Shown here one piece after another: positions 19,066 to 27,800 of a stretch of 64,000 bases of DNA. A program made the position numbers and the translations under genes. Positions within the stretch are counted from its first letter, which is position 1. The number at the start of each line of letters is the position of its first letter. The notes under the pieces are model-generated. The model worked only from the letters and a program-made list of their open reading frames with translations, ran no database searches and was not told the DNA's origin. Origin of the DNA: Roseovarius carneus (GTDB lineage Bacteria > Pseudomonadota > Alphaproteobacteria > Rhodobacterales > Rhodobacteraceae); assembly GCF_020141465.1 (NCBI RefSeq), contig NZ_JAHSPD010000001.1:2772374-2836373 (forward strand), read 5' to 3'.

Positions 19066-19926
19066 ATGCACATTGCCATTGCTGCCTGCAGGACAAACCC
19101 ACAGCTTTCTTTGTCAAACAAAACCCTGCAATCAGCTTTGGAAACTTGTGGTGCGCGTGTCTCAGTTTTGAACTGGAATGAACACTCTGCTGCGGATTTT
19201 CTCTCGTGTGATCTTACACTGCTCAGACAGACTTGGGACTACCAGAATGACCCCGGCGGTTTTGCAGCTTGGTTGATAAGGCTCAATGCAATGGGTGGTC
19301 AAATCGAAGCGCGTCCCGACCTGGCCATATGGAACAATGACAAGCGCACGCTGATCGAAATAAAGGCTGCTGGAGTGGAAATTCCGGAAACTTACCGGTC
19401 GGTCGAAGACGCCATTGCAAGCCAAGGTGATCGGGGCTCGACGGAAAAACTTGTGCTAAAACCCGCGTTTGGCGGCGACGGTGTAGGCGTAGAAGAAACG
19501 TGTCTCTCTGAGATTGAAGCGACACGTACAAAGATTGAGCGAGACGTGCCGGGACGCCCAATTTTGGTGCAAGAGTTTTTGCCTGAAATTGATGACGGCG
19601 AGTGGAAAATGACGTGTATCGACGGCAAAGTCGAACTCGCAGTGCAGGCGAAGCCAATGACTGGAGAATTTCGTATCAATTCGCGCTTCGGTCCAACCAT
19701 TGCAGCTGCAGAGCCACCTGCTGCGGCTCGATCAGCGGCGGAAAAAATCATGGCATTTGTGGGAGCGCCTCTTTGTGCCCGTGTGGACGGTGTCATGCGC
19801 GAGGACAGGTTCATCTGCACTGAGCTAGAGCTTTGCGATCCTGACCTACACCTACATTACGCGCCAGAGGTCGCGACGATACTCGCAGAAGCAACACTCC
19901 GGCGAATTGACGGTGAGCAAGCCTGA
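19066..19926 (+). CDS. ATP-grasp domain protein (RimK/DcsG-like)
   Basis: 286-residue predicted ATP-dependent ligase. The central ATP-grasp elements are visible: KLVLKPAFGGDGVGVEE (phosphate-binding loop), PILVQEFLPEIDDGEWKM and a late C-terminal ELELCDPDLHLHY that may supply metal-binding acids. A clear ribosome site (GAGAGGAA) precedes the ATG. Codon use is more AT-rich than in the neighbouring genes, which hints at acquisition. Similar proteins are annotated as glutathione-synthetase or cycloserine-synthesis-like ligases; the substrate cannot be read from the sequence. No operon partner is present. Confidence 0.75.
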   Translation: MHIAIAACRTNPQLSLSNKTLQSALETCGARVSVLNWNEHSAADFLSCDLTLLRQTWDYQNDPGGFAAWLIRLNAMGGQIEARPDLAIWNNDKRTLIEIKAAGVEIPETYRSVEDAIASQGDRGSTEKLVLKPAFGGDGVGVEETCLSEIEATRTKIERDVPGRPILVQEFLPEIDDGEWKMTCIDGKVELAVQAKPMTGEFRINSRFGPTIAAAEPPAAARSAAEKIMAFVGAPLCARVDGVMREDRFICTELELCDPDLHLHYAPEVATILAEATLRRIDGEQA

Positions 19927-20031
19927 CTACAGACATTCGTTTGCGGCGCAGAATTTCGCACTTTGGGCTCAAAGCAGACGCTCTCCCGGCGCCCGCCCCA
20001 AAGTCAGACCCTCACCAAACTCCAACCCCCT

Positions 20032-20823
20032 TCAGATGTTTTCCGCCTGCGGCATGCCCAGCACGTGAAATCCGCCATCGACGTGGATGATCTCTCCGGT
20101 CGTGCACGCACCCGCGTCGGAGGCGAGGTAAACCGCCGTGCCGCCCACTGCCTCCAGCGTGGCATTGGCGCGCAGGGGCGCGTTCATGTCGGTATGCTTG
20201 TAGGTCTTGCGCGCGCCCCCGATGGCGGCCCCGGCGAGGGTTTTCATCGGGCCGGGGCTGATCGCGTTGACGCGGATGCCTTCGGGGCCGAGATCATTGG
20301 CCAGATAGCGCGTGGCGCTCTCAAGGGCGGCCTTGGCCACGCCCATGACGTTGTAATTGGGCGCCACGCGGTTCGAGCCCTGATAGGTCAGCGTCAGAAG
20401 CGTGCCGCCCTTCTCCACCATCATCGGATGCGCGCGGCGCGCCACCTCGATGAAGGAATAGCATGAGATATCCATCGAGTTCTTGAAATTGGCCCGGCTG
20501 GTGTTCAAGAACCGGCCCGTCAGCTCGGATTTGTCGGAAAACGCCACCGCATGCACGACGAAATCAAGGCTGTCCCAGCGCGCGGCGAGGGCCTCGAACG
20601 CCGCATCGAGCGAGGCATCGTCGGTCACGTCCACATCGACCATGAAATCCGAACCCACGCTCGCCGCCAGAGGCTCCAGCCGTTTGCCGAATGCCTCGCC
20701 CTGATAGGTGAAGGCAAGCTCGGCCCCGGCCCCGTGCATGGCCTTTGCGATGCCCCATGCGATCGAGCGGTCATTGGCGACCCCCATGATCAGGCCGCGT
20801 TTTCCGGCGAGTGCGTGTGTCAT
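20032..20823 (-). CDS. fabI: Enoyl-[acyl-carrier-protein] reductase I
   Basis: NADH-dependent last step of fatty-acid elongation (263 residues). It has the SDR-type cofactor region GVANDRSIAWGIAKAM near residue 15 and the catalytic pair Tyr-x6-Lys in NYNVMGVAKAAL near residue 160. SPGPMKTLAGAAI forms the substrate-binding lid, and the C-terminus ends IIHVDGGFHVLGM. It starts 5 bp after the fabB stop, so fabB-fabI form one transcript. Confidence 0.95.
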   Translation of the reverse strand: MTHALAGKRGLIMGVANDRSIAWGIAKAMHGAGAELAFTYQGEAFGKRLEPLAASVGSDFMVDVDVTDDASLDAAFEALAARWDSLDFVVHAVAFSDKSELTGRFLNTSRANFKNSMDISCYSFIEVARRAHPMMVEKGGTLLTLTYQGSNRVAPNYNVMGVAKAALESATRYLANDLGPEGIRVNAISPGPMKTLAGAAIGGARKTYKHTDMNAPLRANATLEAVGGTAVYLASDAGACTTGEIIHVDGGFHVLGMPQAENI

Positions 20824-20828
20824 CTGGC

Positions 20829-22058
20829 CTATCCTTCAAACTTGCTCAGAAGCATCGAGCCATTCGTGCCGCCGAAACCGAAACTGTTGGTCATCACCGT
20901 GTCGAGGCCCGCATTCTCGCGTAGCTCGGTCGCGATCTCTGCGGGGGCGAGCGCCGGATCAAGCGTGTCCACGTTGATCGACGGAATGATGAAGTCATTC
21001 TTGAGCGCCAGCAGGCAATAGATCGCCTCTTGCGCGCCGGTCGCCCCCTGGCTGTGGCCCGTCATGGATTTGGTCGAGCTGATGGGCGGCGTGCTGCCTT
21101 GGCCAAACACCCGCCGCACCGCTTCGACCTCGCCCACATCGCCCACGGGGGTCGAGGTGCCATGGGCGTTGATATAGCTCACCTTTCGGTCGGGGCTGAG
21201 CGTGCGCAGCGCGCCACGCATGGCCCGTTCCCCGCCCTCACCCGACGGCGCGACCATATCCGCACCATCCGATGTGGCGGCAAAGCCCGTCACTTCGGCA
21301 TAGATTTTCGCACCCCGCGCCTGCGCGCGCTCAAGGCTTTCCAGCACCAGTATCGCGCCTCCCCCCGAGATCACAAACCCATCGCGATCCGCGTCAAACG
21401 CGCGCGAGGCTTTCTCGGGCGTGTCGTTATACTTGGACGACATCGCGCCCATCGCGTCAAAGAGGCACGACAGCGTCCAGTCAAGCTCCTCCCCGCCGCC
21501 TGCAAACATCACGTCCTGCGTGCCAAGCGCCACCTGTTGCGCCGCCATCCCGATGCAATGCAGCGAGGTCGAGCAGGCCGAGGTGATCGAGAAATTCATG
21601 CCCTTGATCTGGTAAGCTGTGGCAAGGTTTGCAGACACTGTGGACGACATGCATTTGGGCACCGCAAAGGGCCCGATCCGTTTGGTCGCGCCGGTTTTCA
21701 GCACCACCTGATGCGCGGCCAGCATGGCCGACGTGCTTGGTCCACCAGATCCCGCGATCAGACCCGTCATCGGGTCCACAACCTCGGACGGCTCCAGCCC
21801 CGCATCGGCAATGGCCTGCCCCATCGCGATATGGGCATAGGCGGATCCCGGCCCCATGAAGCGCAGGGTCCGCTTGTCCACATGCTCGGACACATCAAGA
21901 TCGACGGCGCCCGCGATCTGGCTGCGGAACCCGTGTTCCTTCATTGCCTCATTGGCGGTGATGCCAGAGCGGCCTGCCTTGAGCGCGGACAAAACCTCGC
22001 CCGCGTCATTTCCGATGGATGATACGATGCCCAAACCTGTCACGACCACGCGGCGCAT
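20829..22058 (-). CDS. fabB: 3-oxoacyl-[acyl-carrier-protein] synthase I
   Basis: Condensing enzyme (409 residues) required for unsaturated fatty-acid synthesis together with FabA. The catalytic Cys is in SACSTSLHC (near residue 162) and the two His are in [11 protein letters not shown] and GHSQGATG. The C-terminal [12 protein letters not shown] is typical. The ATG at 22058 ([10 protein letters not shown]) has a GGGGAG ribosome site 7 nt upstream and is preferred over an upstream TTG. Followed by fabI; its usual partner fabA lies 2.3 kb away on the same strand. Confidence 0.95.
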   Translation of the reverse strand: MRRVVVTGLGIVSSIGNDAGEVLSALKAGRSGITANEAMKEHGFRSQIAGAVDLDVSEHVDKRTLRFMGPGSAYAHIAMGQAIADAGLEPSEVVDPMTGLIAGSGGPSTSAMLAAHQVVLKTGATKRIGPFAVPKCMSSTVSANLATAYQIKGMNFSITSACSTSLHCIGMAAQQVALGTQDVMFAGGGEELDWTLSCLFDAMGAMSSKYNDTPEKASRAFDADRDGFVISGGGAILVLESLERAQARGAKIYAEVTGFAATSDGADMVAPSGEGGERAMRGALRTLSPDRKVSYINAHGTSTPVGDVGEVEAVRRVFGQGSTPPISSTKSMTGHSQGATGAQEAIYCLLALKNDFIIPSINVDTLDPALAPAEIATELRENAGLDTVMTNSFGFGGTNGSMLLSKFEG

Positions 22059-22285
22059 GTGCAATCTCCCCTAGCGGTTCTCGGCCCTTGTGTAGGACAG
22101 CACGGGGCGCAGGAGCAAGCAGTTAGGCGCGCATGTCTCGCGCGGAACCTTCCGTGGCTTTCTTACATGGCTTTCTTCCGTGGCTTTGCTGAAACGCTTG
22201 GTGCGAAACTTTGTGGCGGCGCTTGCAATCGGGCGCGGGCTGCACACACTGTGGCGCAGTGTACCCCCACCGACTGGATTGTCTC

Positions 22286-22555
22286 ATGCGTTTGAAGATT
22301 TGTGGCCTGACCCTCGTTGCCTCGCTTGCCTTGAGTGGCTGCACCGAACCGGGAGCGGGCCCTCAAGGAGGCTTCGTTCAGACCCTGCCTGAAGAAATCA
22401 TCGCCATGGCCGGACCCAATCAGGACCTCGATGCCGTGCGCGTGCGCGAGGATGGGTGCCTCTGGTATCGCCATCAAGGCCCCGTGGAGACCACAATGCT
22501 GCCCCTGCGCACGGGCGAAGGTCGCCCGATCTGCACACAGACCGCAGAGGGCTGA
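22286..22555 (+). CDS. Small lipoprotein, unknown function
   Basis: 89-residue predicted lipoprotein with a basic start, hydrophobic core and lipobox L-S-G-C (Cys19). The mature part contains EDGCLWYRHQGPVETTMLPL and GRPIC, with two Cys that could pair. The combination of a GC near an aromatic and a terminal GxPxC faintly recalls the small domain of the proteins near 15.5 kb, but the similarity is too weak to claim homology. It lies alone between the divergent fabB promoter region and the convergent L,D-transpeptidase gene. Confidence 0.65.
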   Translation: MRLKICGLTLVASLALSGCTEPGAGPQGGFVQTLPEEIIAMAGPNQDLDAVRVREDGCLWYRHQGPVETTMLPLRTGEGRPICTQTAEG

Positions 22556-22569
22556 TCCCTCAGCTCATC

Positions 22570-23241
22570 TCAGCTCTGGGCGGTGGCGTAGGTCTCGGAC
22601 GGGTAGAGAACCGCCGTCGATCCAGTCTGCACCTTGCCGTAGAGCCCGTTGATATGGGCCATCACCATGCGCACGCAGCCCGAGCTTGCCCGCCCGCCGA
22701 TAGACCGTGGGCTTGGCGTTCCGTGGATGCGCAGATAGGTGTCGCGATTGCCCACATAGAGATAGAGCGCGCGGCTCCCCAGAGGGTTGGTCGGCCCGCC
22801 CGGCACGCCATCGGCGAATTGTTCATATGTGGCTGGCTCGCGCTTGATCATGGACGCGGTGGGCGTCCAAGTGGGCCATTTGGCCTTGCGCCGGATCGTA
22901 TAGGTGCCGGGCTCATAAAGGTTGCCGCGCGCAATCGCCACGCCATAGCGCATCGCAGTCCCTTCAGGCTCGATAAAGTAAAGATAGCGGGCAACCGCGT
23001 CCACATGGATATCTCCAGGGCGCAGGCCAGCATTCGCCTCCACCCGCGTGGGTAGGAAACGCGGTGCGATGCCCCAAGGGTTCGACGTCTCAGGCACGTA
23101 ATTGGCGGGCGTGACGCGCGCATCCCATTTGGACCAGCTTCCTTGGGCCGAAGCAGACGCAGCGCTTGGAAGGATGCCCGGCAAAGCCGCTGCCCCGAAA
23201 AGCGCGGTTGATGTCTGGATGAAATGGCGTCTGGTCAGCAT
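22570..23241 (-). CDS. L,D-transpeptidase (YkuD domain), Tat-exported
   Basis: Periplasmic peptidoglycan cross-linking or lipoprotein-attaching enzyme (223 residues). The N-terminus MLTRRHFIQ plus a hydrophobic Ala-rich core is a twin-arginine type signal. The YkuD catalytic motif is complete: IHGTPSPRSIGGRASSGCVR, with catalytic Cys near residue 188 and the upstream His. The YLYFIEPEGTAMRYGVAI strand is also typical of the family. The 3' end converges on the small lipoprotein gene with 14 bp between the stops. Confidence 0.9.
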   Translation of the reverse strand: MLTRRHFIQTSTALFGAAALPGILPSAASASAQGSWSKWDARVTPANYVPETSNPWGIAPRFLPTRVEANAGLRPGDIHVDAVARYLYFIEPEGTAMRYGVAIARGNLYEPGTYTIRRKAKWPTWTPTASMIKREPATYEQFADGVPGGPTNPLGSRALYLYVGNRDTYLRIHGTPSPRSIGGRASSGCVRMVMAHINGLYGKVQTGSTAVLYPSETYATAQS

Positions 23242-23467
23242 TGGGTCGTCTCTCCTTGCCCGTTTCGGGCGTCATATGGGCATTTTGAGCGTTATAGCCC
23301 AGTTTACGCCGATTCGCTGAATAACGGGCAAGACTCACGCAATTGTGCGGCTGAGGGTGGCGGATTGGCCATATTGGAGCGGCTCTGACGCATCAGGAGC
23401 GGGTGCTTGGCACGCAGATCGCCCCCAAGGTTCCCTTTGACGCTCACGGCCAAGCTGTGCAGTGTGA

Positions 23468-24304
23468 TTGAAATTCATCGCGCGGGGTCATGCAGTGGCG
23501 CAACACGAGGTCTTTGGGGCCGCCGATCAACAAGCCGTGCTGAGGCGCGGCCGGGCGATGGCCGAAGTGCTCGGCGATGACCCCCGCTTCAGTTATTATG
23601 GCCGCGTCGTGGGTTTGGTCGGCCCGGATGACGGGCCTATTGATCAACTCGCGGCATTGTCCATCGTTCAGGGCAATTCGAACTATTCCGCCGTGCCAGC
23701 GCATCAGGCTGCATCGGTGGTGGCCGATCTGGAACGGCGCGGCCTTATCCCGATGCACTATGCCAAATGGGAGGGCGGCACCGAGAGCTTGGCGGCGACG
23801 CGCGCCGTGATAGACGCCTTTCCCCTGCCACAAGACTTGAGGTTGACCCGCCTGGAGGCCTCAACACCGGGTCACCACCTCGCATCCATGGCCGAAATGG
23901 CGTTGCGCTGCGGGGTATTGCCGCTCTGTGGTGAGGTTCTGCGCGGCCTCTACAAACCAGCCGTTTGCATGATCGCCCTCGACAAGGACGACAAGGTTGT
24001 GTCCTGCGCCGCCACGTCCGCCTTCGCGCAGGCCTCCCACGCCACACTTGGCCAGCAGGCATGGTGGGGGATGCTCGCCACCGATCCTGCGCGGCGCGGA
24101 GAGCGGCTTGCGCTCATTCTGGGCGCTCATGCGATGCTGGAAATGGAGGCGCGCTTTGGCTTTCAGGACGTCATGACCGGGGTGGAGCCGGGAAACGCAC
24201 CGTCGGAGGCGCTGTGCGCCCGGATGGGGATGGCGCCGGGTGCGTTCGCAATCATCAGCTGCGCCGATCCGCGTGCGCTGACCTCGGGGCGCATGACGAA
24301 ATAG
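23468..24304 (+). CDS. GNAT-family acetyltransferase
   Basis: About 278 residues. The C-terminal half has a GNAT-like fold signature (WWGMLATDPARRGERLALILGAHAM, an acetyl-CoA loop region, then GFQDVMTGVEPGNAPSEALCARMGM). The N-terminal half is a less recognisable domain with YYGRVVGLVGPDDGP. The reading frame begins with TTG at 23468; a GTG at 23495 is an alternative and neither has a strong ribosome site, so the start is uncertain. It stands between the L,D-transpeptidase and fabA. Substrate unknown. Confidence 0.7.
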   Translation: MKFIARGHAVAQHEVFGAADQQAVLRRGRAMAEVLGDDPRFSYYGRVVGLVGPDDGPIDQLAALSIVQGNSNYSAVPAHQAASVVADLERRGLIPMHYAKWEGGTESLAATRAVIDAFPLPQDLRLTRLEASTPGHHLASMAEMALRCGVLPLCGEVLRGLYKPAVCMIALDKDDKVVSCAATSAFAQASHATLGQQAWWGMLATDPARRGERLALILGAHAMLEMEARFGFQDVMTGVEPGNAPSEALCARMGMAPGAFAIISCADPRALTSGRMTK

Positions 24305-24373
24305 CGCCTTTGAAGTCCGCTCTGGCAATACGAAGGGCTGGCCCGCGTCATTCAGGACGAAACCCCTGCCCGC

Positions 24374-24883
24374 TCAACTTTCGCTGAGCGCGACTTTCAT
24401 ATCCTTGACCATATAAATCACCTCACCATCCGCCTCAACGATGCCATCGGCCACACCCATCGTCAGGCGACGTGTCTGGATCGCCTTGGTGAAATCAATC
24501 TTGTAGGTCAGCATCTTGCGATCAGGCCGCACCATGCCCGTCAGCTTGACCTCACCCACGCCCAGCGCATAGCCCCGCCCCTGCCAGCCACGCCAGCCGA
24601 GGTTGAAGCCCGTAAGCTGCCACAGACCATCAAGGCCAAGGCAGCCGGGCATGATCGGGTTGCCGGGAAAGTGGCAATCGAAGAACCAAAGCGACGGGTC
24701 GATATCGAACTCGGCCAGAACATGCCCTTTGCCATGTGCGCCGCCATCGCCGGAAATCTCGGTGATGCGGTCCATCATCAGCATGGGCGGCTCGGGCAAT
24801 TGCGCGTTGCCGGGGCCGAAAAGTTCGCCGCGCGCACATTTGAGCAGGTCTTCTTTTCCGAAAGAAGTGGGGTATTCGGACAT
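24374..24883 (-). CDS. fabA: 3-hydroxydecanoyl-[ACP] dehydratase/isomerase
   Basis: Introduces the cis double bond in anaerobic unsaturated fatty-acid synthesis (169 residues). The active-site His lies in [16 protein letters not shown] (near residue 70) and Asp in [11 protein letters not shown] (near 84). The hot-dog core and length match FabA. It is divergent from irr, with 186 bp between the starts. In many Rhodobacterales fabA is directly followed by fabB-fabI; here three unrelated genes intervene. Confidence 0.95.
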   Translation of the reverse strand: MSEYPTSFGKEDLLKCARGELFGPGNAQLPEPPMLMMDRITEISGDGGAHGKGHVLAEFDIDPSLWFFDCHFPGNPIMPGCLGLDGLWQLTGFNLGWRGWQGRGYALGVGEVKLTGMVRPDRKMLTYKIDFTKAIQTRRLTMGVADGIVEADGEVIYMVKDMKVALSES

Positions 24884-25069
24884 GGAGGAGGCCTTTCTGG
24901 TGGTGTCTTGAATTGCTCCTCCCCCTCTAGCACCGCCCCCAGCACAGGAGCAAGCCCGCCGGAACGCGCGGAGGCATAGCAGCGGCCCATACGTGCCCTC
25001 GCAGCGTCACGGCGCGACATTTGAGAATTTTATTTGAAATCCACCCCCTAAGCGCCCTATATCTATCTC

Positions 25070-25519
25070 ATGGAAGATATTGCTCAAAACACCCTCGCGG
25101 ACGGCCCACTGACCCCATCCGAGCGCGGAACCGCGTGGCTGGCGGGGGCAGGGTTGCGCCCGACACGGCAGCGCGTGGCGCTTGCCGCCCTTCTGATTGG
25201 CGATGGGCAGCACCGTCACGTCACGGCCGAAAGCCTTTTTGGCTCGGTGCAGAGCGAGGGGGAAAGCGTGTCATTGGCCACGGTCTACAACACCCTGCGC
25301 GCGTTTTGCGATGCGGGGCTGATGCAGGAAGTTCTGGTGGACGGTGCCAAGAGCTATTTTGACACCAACACGCATGATCACCCCCATTTTTTCTGGGAGG
25401 ATGAGAACCGGCTGACCGACGCGCCAGCGGATCAGCTTGAGATTACGCGCCTGCCCGATGCGCCCGAGGGGGCAGAGATTGCGTCAGTTGATGTGGTGAT
25501 CCGCCTGCGCCGCCGCTGA
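25070..25519 (+). CDS. irr: Iron response regulator Irr (Fur family)
   Basis: 149-residue Fur-superfamily transcription factor of alphaproteobacteria that senses haem status and represses or activates iron genes. Winged-helix DNA-binding part: LRPTRQRVALAALL, then HVTAESLF and VSLATVYNTLRAFCDAGL. The metal/haem region NTHDHPHFFWEDENRL carries the His cluster typical of Irr. The promoter region shared with fabA contains an AT-rich stretch (about 25019-25042) that could hold operators, but I cannot match a defined box. The stop overlaps the next gene by 1 bp. Confidence 0.93.
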   Translation: MEDIAQNTLADGPLTPSERGTAWLAGAGLRPTRQRVALAALLIGDGQHRHVTAESLFGSVQSEGESVSLATVYNTLRAFCDAGLMQEVLVDGAKSYFDTNTHDHPHFFWEDENRLTDAPADQLEITRLPDAPEGAEIASVDVVIRLRRR

Positions 25520-26505
25520 TGCGCGCAGCGAGTTATGCGCGCTTTGGCGCAGCCTCCGACGTTCTAGAAATCACCGAGATAGAGATGCCGACACCCGGCC
25601 CCGGTGAGGTGCGCGTGCGGCTGGCCTTCAGCGGCGTGAACCCGTCGGATGCCAAGGCCCGCGCCGGGGCGCGTCCCGGTGTGACCAAGCCCGCCTTCCC
25701 GCGCATCATCCCCCATTCCGACGGCGCGGGCGAGATCGATGCCGTGGGCGCAGGCGTGGACGCCGCGCGCATCGGCAGCCGCATTTGGATCTGGAACGGT
25801 CAGTGGCAGCGCGCCTTTGGCACGGCGGCGCAGTTTATCTGCCTGCCCAGCGCCCAAGCCGTGGATATACCCTCCAGCGTCTCTCTGGAAACCGGGGCCA
25901 CTTTGGGTATTCCCGGCCTCACGGCGGCGCAGGTTGTCTTTGGCGGCGGCGATATCGCCGGCAAGACCCTGCTGATCTCTGGTGGAGCGGGTGCTGTGGG
26001 CCATAACGCTGTGCAACTGGCCAAATGGGGCGGGGCCAAGGTCATCGCCACGGCGCGCGGTGCAGGTCTGGCCCGCGCGCTGGAGGCGGGCGCAGATTCG
26101 GCGCTGGATTACACCAACGCCGATCTCGCGGCGGAAATTCTGGAAGCCTCAGGTGGTGGCATAGACCGCGCCATCGAGGTGGAGTTTGGGGCCAACATCC
26201 CGCTTCTGGCTGAAGTAATGCGCCCTCTTGGGACCATCGCGGCCTATGGCTCGGGCGCGGAGATGATGCCCACGCTGCCCTTTGGCCCGTTTCTCTTCAA
26301 GGCGCTCAAGATTGATATCACGCTGATCTATCTGCTGCCCGAAGCAGAGCGTGCGGTGATCATAGAGCGGTTGCACTCTGCGCTCACCACAGATGCGCTG
26401 CGACCAGCGATCCAAGCGGTGCTGCCGCTTGAGAACTGCGCCGAGGCCCATGACGCCGTGATGACGCCGGGCAGATCCGGCGCCATCCTGTTGGACATGG
26501 CTTAA
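25519..26505 (+). CDS. NADPH:quinone reductase-like MDR oxidoreductase
   Basis: 328-residue zinc-free medium-chain dehydrogenase/reductase. Rossmann motif LLISGGAGAVGHNAVQLAKWGGAKV (read in two halves) lies near residue 155, the N-terminal GroES-like domain has FSGVNPSDAKARAGA, and the catalytic zinc ligands of alcohol dehydrogenases are absent. Its ATG overlaps the irr stop (TGATG), so it may be co-transcribed with irr. The 3' end overlaps the convergent FKBP gene by 4 bp. The physiological substrate is not evident. Confidence 0.85.
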   Translation: MRAASYARFGAASDVLEITEIEMPTPGPGEVRVRLAFSGVNPSDAKARAGARPGVTKPAFPRIIPHSDGAGEIDAVGAGVDAARIGSRIWIWNGQWQRAFGTAAQFICLPSAQAVDIPSSVSLETGATLGIPGLTAAQVVFGGGDIAGKTLLISGGAGAVGHNAVQLAKWGGAKVIATARGAGLARALEAGADSALDYTNADLAAEILEASGGGIDRAIEVEFGANIPLLAEVMRPLGTIAAYGSGAEMMPTLPFGPFLFKALKIDITLIYLLPEAERAVIIERLHSALTTDALRPAIQAVLPLENCAEAHDAVMTPGRSGAILLDMA

Positions 26506-26930
26506 CCGATCGCCACGACCTCAATCGCGAAGGTCAGGTCTTTGCCCGCAAGCGCGTGATTGGCGTCAAGCGTCACTTCCGTTTCCGTGACCTCCACAAC
26601 CGTCACAGGCATGACTTGCCCCTCTTGCGTCTGCACCTGAAGCATCGTGCCTGGATCGAGCGGGATATCGTCGGGGATACCCTCACGCGGCACGACTTGC
26701 AGCGCCTCGGGGTTGGTGGGGCCGTAAGCCTCATCGCACGGCACCTCGACCACTTTCTTGTCGCCAAGGGTCATGCCCGGAAGCGCCTTGTCGAGACCCG
26801 GAATGATCTGGCCCGAGCCCACCTCAAAGCGCAGCGGATCGCGCCCCTCGCTGCTGTCAAAGACGGTTCCGTCCTCCAGCGTGCCTTTATAGTGAATTTG
26901 CACAGTATCGCCGGGTTTCACCTCGGACAT
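26502..26930 (-). CDS. FKBP-type peptidyl-prolyl isomerase (SlyD-like)
   Basis: 142-residue cytoplasmic prolyl isomerase and chaperone. Motifs: VQIHYKGTLEDGTVFDSSEG, FEVGSGQIIPGLDKALPGM and DEAYGPTNPEALQ, with an IF (insert-in-flap) region near residues 70-120 as in SlyD. The His-rich C-terminal metal tail of enterobacterial SlyD is missing, as usual in alphaproteobacteria. The ATG at 26930 has GGAG 7 nt upstream; the GTG two codons earlier is less likely. Confidence 0.92.
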   Translation of the reverse strand: MSEVKPGDTVQIHYKGTLEDGTVFDSSEGRDPLRFEVGSGQIIPGLDKALPGMTLGDKKVVEVPCDEAYGPTNPEALQVVPREGIPDDIPLDPGTMLQVQTQEGQVMPVTVVEVTETEVTLDANHALAGKDLTFAIEVVAIG

Positions 26931-27110
26931 GGTCACTCCAGTTCTGATTGGGGGATGGGTTGCAAGGCCGCGCCGCGCGCAGGTGCTTGGATTCGCAACA
27001 CGCTAACAAGCGTGCGCGCGGGATGCAAACCGGCCCTTCCATCGCCTCGCGCGCCGTGCAACTCTACGCGTCAAACACCCCCCGGAATTGCGCCAGAAGG
27101 GAAGGCCCGG

Positions 27111-27800
27111 ATGCCCATCACCACCTGCATATTTGACGCCTATGGCACGCTTTTTGATGTGGCCGCGGCCGCCCGCAACGCCGCCGCCGAGCCGGGGCGC
27201 GAGGCGTTTGCCGCTAAATGGCCCACGATTGCCGAGCATTGGCGGCTCAAACAGCTGCAATATTCATGGCTGCGCGCGATCACGGGAGAGTATTGCCAAT
27301 TCTGGCAGGTCACGGAAGAGGCACTTGATTGGACGCTGGAGGCCGAAGGGTTGGACGGGGACGCCGCTCTGCGCGACCGGCTTTTGCAACTATACTGGGA
27401 GCTTGAAGCCTATGCTGAAGCCCCGGCGATGCTCATGGCCCTGAAAAATGCAGGCCTGAACAGAGCGATCTTGTCCAACGGATCGCCCGCCATGCTGGGG
27501 GCGGCGGTGCATTCAGCAAAGCTCGGCGATCTGTTGGATGGCACCTTGTCGGTGGAATCTGTGCGCATCTTCAAGCCCGCCGCACTCGTCTATGACATGG
27601 TCGGCACGCGCTTCGGCTGCGCCCGCGACGAGGTGCTCTTTGTATCAGCCAATGGCTGGGACGCGGCGGCGGCGGCGGGATATGGCTTTCACGTCGCATG
27701 GATCAACCGCAAGGGCGAGCCTGTGGACCGCCTGCCCGCCCGGCCCGGCCATGTGCTGCCCGATCTCAGCGGCATTCCCGCCCTCGCAGCGGCGCTGTAA
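27111..27800 (+). CDS. Haloacid dehalogenase, type II
   Basis: 229-residue HAD-superfamily hydrolase resembling (S)-2-haloacid dehalogenases. The nucleophile is Asp9 in CIFDAYGTLFDV, motif II is ILSNGSP, the motif III Lys is in FKPAALVYDMV and motif IV lies in FVSANGWDAAAAAGYGF with its conserved Asp. A GAAGGGAAGG ribosome site supports ATG 27111. The stop overlaps the start of the following hydrolase, so these genes and the PLP enzyme form an operon. Dehalogenation itself is inferred from family membership. Confidence 0.88.
   Translation: MPITTCIFDAYGTLFDVAAAARNAAAEPGREAFAAKWPTIAEHWRLKQLQYSWLRAITGEYCQFWQVTEEALDWTLEAEGLDGDAALRDRLLQLYWELEAYAEAPAMLMALKNAGLNRAILSNGSPAMLGAAVHSAKLGDLLDGTLSVESVRIFKPAALVYDMVGTRFGCARDEVLFVSANGWDAAAAAGYGFHVAWINRKGEPVDRLPARPGHVLPDLSGIPALAAAL

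Noticed and set aside
25019-25042. AT-rich TTTGAGAATTTTATTTGAAA as an Irr box
   Set aside because: The spacing does not fit the Irr/ICE consensus that I know, and a similar AT string occurs near 9735 in an unrelated place.
26556-27110. Upstream extension of the haloacid dehalogenase frame
   Set aside because: It lies antisense to the FKBP gene and in intergenic DNA. ATG 27111 has a strong ribosome site and starts at the HAD nucleophile strand.
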